Shown piece after piece: positions 44,401 through 45,662 of a DNA stretch of 45,662 bases (its first letter is position 1; every line of letters starts with the position of its first letter). Origin of the DNA: Bacteroidales bacterium (GTDB lineage Bacteria > Bacteroidota > Bacteroidia > Bacteroidales > Muribaculaceae); the NCBI GenBank assembly GCA_019415705.1, contig DXYS01000071.1, forward strand, positions 1 through 45,662, read 5' to 3'. The translations under genes and the position numbers were made by a program. The notes beneath the pieces were generated by a model that made no database searches, was not told the DNA's origin, and was given only the letters and a program-made list of their open reading frames with translations.

Positions 44401-45252
44401 GAGCATACGGTTTTCGTCGTTAAGCAGGCGGTTGGTCGACAGGCAGATAAGTCGGTCATGGGCCTCGGCGTCATCTTCGTTGGTGAAGTGCACGTCGTTG
44501 GTGGCGATGATTTTGATATTATATTTTTCGGCCAAAGCTCTCAGTTGAGGCTCGATGCGCATCTGTACCTCATAGACATCATGATTGGCGCGTGTGACAG
44601 TCGCTTTATGGCGCTGCAGCTCGATGTAATAATCATCACCGAACGTATCTTTCCACCATTTGACGGCCGCATCAGCTTTTTCGTATTCGCCCGCTTGCAG
44701 CAGACGCGGTATTTCACCGCCCAAGCAAGCCGAACATACGATAAGTCCCTCGCGATGTCGCGCGAGTTCTTCTTTGTCCGTACGCGGATGCGAGTAGAAT
44801 CCTTCGGTCCACGCGCGCGACACTATTTTAATAAGGTTGTGGTATCCCTTTTCATTCTTTGCGAGTACGACCAAGTGACGGCCGGTGTCTTTTTTGTCGA
44901 CGTGTGTCGTGAGCGATTCCAAGGCGACATACATCTCGCAGCCTACGATGGGCTTTAGTATCTTGCGCTTCAGTGCGCTGATTTCGTCCTCTAACTTGGC
45001 GCGTTCTGCCTCGTCGGCGTCTTCGCCCAATTCGGCCAAAGCCTTCTCTGCATCTTTGATTTTGCCTTTTGTCTTACCGTTGACTTTGTTGACATAGTTT
45101 AAAAATTCCTTGATGCCGAACATATTGCCGTGATCGGTGATGGCAAGTGCCGGCATACCGTCGGCTATCGCCTTGTCAACCAGACTCTGTATTGAGGCCT
45201 GACCGTCAAGCAGCGAATACTGGGTATGTACGTGCAGATGAACGAAAGACAT
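41431..45252 (-). CDS. dnaE: DNA polymerase III alpha subunit DnaE
   Basis: A 1273-residue replicative polymerase. The frame is open to 45294, but the ATG at 45252 gives MSFVHLHVHTQYSLLDGQAS, the expected PHP-domain start. The PHP domain shows HLHVHTQYS and ITDHGNMFG. The polymerase core has SIGPGRGSAAGS and the catalytic aspartates in LPDIDIDFDDDGR; the fingers and helix-hairpin-helix region follow (SHATCYSWVAFQTAYLK). An OB domain near residues 1060-1150 (VTFGGMIMKYDE, then GRFKIEDYSGS) should contact single-stranded DNA. A charged insertion near residues 65-95 (KGKIKDAEKALAELGED) is long for the family but common in Bacteroidetes. Length is normal for DnaE1. Confidence 0.97.
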   Translation of the reverse strand: MSFVHLHVHTQYSLLDGQASIQSLVDKAIADGMPALAITDHGNMFGIKEFLNYVNKVNGKTKGKIKDAEKALAELGEDADEAERAKLEDEISALKRKILKPIVGCEMYVALESLTTHVDKKDTGRHLVVLAKNEKGYHNLIKIVSRAWTEGFYSHPRTDKEELARHREGLIVCSACLGGEIPRLLQAGEYEKADAAVKWWKDTFGDDYYIELQRHKATVTRANHDVYEVQMRIEPQLRALAEKYNIKIIATNDVHFTNEDDAEAHDRLICLSTNRLLNDENRMLYTKQEWLKTTDEMSRIFADIPEAIENTLEICDKVETYSIDHAPIMPTFAIPTDFGTEEEYRQRLTEEDLFNEFTRDEHGNVVLSDEDAHAKIKKLGGYEKLYRIKFEADYLKKLAYEGAAKRYGTPLTDEINERLNFELHIMKTMGFPGYFLIVEDFIRAGREQLGVSIGPGRGSAAGSVVAYCLGITQIDPLKYDLLFERFLNPDRISLPDIDIDFDDDGRADVLDYVTHKYGAEKVAHIITYGTMAAKSAIKDVARVINLSLPESNRLAKLVPARMPVVNGKELKPTLKNCYAHVADFEPELKSSNPMIVDTLKYAGQLEGNVRNTGVHACGVIICRDDITDWVPVSTATDKKEGKLLVTQYEGSVIEETGLIKMDFLGLKTLSIIKEAIANIKHTHGKAIDIDNIPIDDPKTYDLYCHGRTIGTFQFESPGMQKYLRELQPSKFEDLIAMNALYRPGPMDYIPTFIARKQGREKIEYDIPSMEKYLKDTYGVTVYQEQVMLLSRMLANFTRGQSDTLRKAMGKKLIDKMMALKALFLEGGQKNGHDPKVLEKIWADWEKFASYAFNKSHATCYSWVAFQTAYLKANYPSEYMAAVLSRNFTDITKLTVYMDECKAMGITVKCPDVNESLSTFSVNRNGDIRFGLSAIKGIGNNVVHDIVEARGDEPFKDIFDFVERVPAGSVNRRCFENLALAGAFDCFSEIKREDLFAENNRGETLSELLLRYGANFQNARRNNVASLFGDDDETITMGARPQINPAMPWAAITRLDKERELVGMYLSAHPLDPYYMELNYGMSCTIKERDEMTFRENDEVTFGGMIMKYDESTLSSGTRMGRFKIEDYSGSTEIVAFGKGLLELTSYCHEGLPVVVKGIYKKNKNGELRFNITRMQLLDDVKGSLIKGLSIKLTTKQINRELNDLLKEYIVKDREHIGARDAKNEPTGTLKFRIYDPETNRELTMSSAMRIPVSKRFIDGIKRLDDIEFTVEHA

Positions 45253-45291
45253 ATAGATAATGAGAAAGGTATATTTAAAAGTTACAGACGT

Positions 45292-45299
45292 CAAAGTTA
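45292..45299 (-). promoter_or_regulatory. Candidate -7 box of dnaE
   Basis: TAACTTTG on the minus strand, about 40 bases before the dnaE ATG, matches TAnnTTTG. A TTTG occurs only 14 bases upstream, closer than usual, so the -33 box is uncertain. Confidence 0.5.
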
Positions 45300-45550
45300 T
45301 AAAAAATCCCCGTCAAAAAATCGACATGTTGATAAAACGTATAAAACTTATTCGCTCCCGTTTTTACATTAAAATAATATAATAATCGCTCCTCACGCCC
45401 TTGTCTCCCATCTTTGGCCGCAGGTCTTTTGTCCGCGCAGCAGTCGGAGCCGCATCGCTTACCTATCCCTCTTGCGCCTCTCACTAAAAAACGCGGCTTC
45501 ATTCGCCGCCTATTCGCCCCATTAGCCCAATTCGCCCTATAGTTACTGTT

Positions 45551-45576
45551 TCGCCCCGAGCTCGGGGCGATTTTTT
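45551..45576 (+). terminator. Strong plus-strand intrinsic terminator
   Basis: TCGCCCCGAGCTCGGGGCGA is a perfect 20-base palindrome followed by six T on the plus strand. It should stop plus-strand transcription efficiently, yet the nearest gene (dnaE) points the other way. Confidence 0.8.
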
Positions 45577-45640
45577 CTCTCTGACCCTCAGCTCCTTGTA
45601 AAAATCTTATGTTTTATAACATAAATTTCAGTTCAAAATA

Positions 45641-45662
45641 TTTGGAGGTTAAAATTAAAGTA
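45641..45662 (+). promoter_or_regulatory. Possible promoter cut by the window end
   Basis: TTTGGAGGTTAAAATTAAAG followed by TA at the last two bases looks like the start of a -33/-7 pair for a plus-strand gene beyond the window. The -7 box cannot be read, and the spacing would be a little short. Confidence 0.25.

Larger units (their letters stand above)
45253..45662. other. Non-coding end of the window, upstream of dnaE
   Basis: No credible gene was found in these 410 bases. It contains the dnaE -7 box, a plus-strand terminator without a visible plus-strand gene, short words such as GCCCAATT and CCCTATAG, and a possible promoter cut by the end of the window. A 75-codon open frame on the minus strand (45275-45502) has no recognisable features and overlaps the dnaE promoter. 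Confidence 0.6.

Noticed and set aside
45275..45502. A 75-codon minus-strand frame upstream of dnaE
   Set aside because: It overlaps the dnaE promoter and start region, has no hydrophobic or domain pattern and looks like a chance frame.
1..45662. tRNA or rRNA genes, insertion sequences, prophage
   Set aside because: No cloverleaf-type T-loop sequences, rRNA signatures, transposases, integrases or phage structural genes were seen on reading both strands.

Overview
The window looks like a chromosomal segment of a gut-type Bacteroidales bacterium, most likely in or near the Muribaculaceae. The reasons are: promoters of the Bacteroidetes type (TTTG, about 20 bases, TAnnTTTG), few Shine-Dalgarno sequences, lipoproteins with acidic residues after the lipid-bearing cysteine, and families largely confined to this order (DUF4493/PCMD surface proteins, a DUF6377-type membrane regulator, a PepSY-like lipoprotein, bifunctional RibBA). 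I saw no rRNA, tRNA, CRISPR array, transposase or prophage genes. Family assignments are from recognised motifs and memory of the families; no database search was run.

Layout. Positions 1-7203 (+): the end of a PEP/pyruvate-binding-domain protein, a coiled-coil protein, a secreted S9 (DPP-IV-like) peptidase, an unknown polytopic membrane protein, miaA and an unknown exported protein, closely packed. Positions 7211-15255 (-): a PepSY-like lipoprotein, then an operon of a 59-residue two-helix membrane protein, dxs, trkA and trkH, with priA upstream. Positions 15395-15712 (+): a small amphipathic-helix protein. Positions 15717-23611 (-): an eight-gene, tightly packed operon for CMP-legionaminic acid, a bacterial sialic-acid-like nonulosonic acid, with a FemAB/GNAT-like acyltransferase inside and an ATP-grasp-like enzyme at its end. 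It is preceded by a 550-base non-coding stretch with promoter-like boxes and a very strong hairpin. Positions 24162-28224 (-): lipoprotein, mutL and a DUF6377-type regulator. Positions 28479-34586 (+): three DUF4493-like surface lipoproteins, two ending in PCMD-like domains, closed by a strong terminator. Positions 34759-37804 (+): an LptF/LptG-family permease and ribBA. Positions 37805-39844: an AT-rich pocket with four back-to-back palindromes, a NERD-domain protein and a coiled-coil lipoprotein. Positions 39845-45252 (-): galM, trxA and dnaE, then a 410-base non-coding end with an isolated terminator.

How the genes work together. The nonulosonate operon is the most distinctive system. Gene order follows the biochemical order: dehydratase, aminotransferase, N-acetyltransferase, hydrolysing 2-epimerase, synthase, CMP-transferase. 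No glycosyltransferase or flippase lies beside it, so the sugar acceptor must be encoded elsewhere. The extra acyltransferase and the ATP-grasp enzyme suggest, but do not show, that the final sugar carries a non-standard substituent. Most of the rest is housekeeping (replication, repair, isoprenoid, riboflavin, potassium uptake, LPS export) mixed with surface lipoproteins of host-associated Bacteroidales type.
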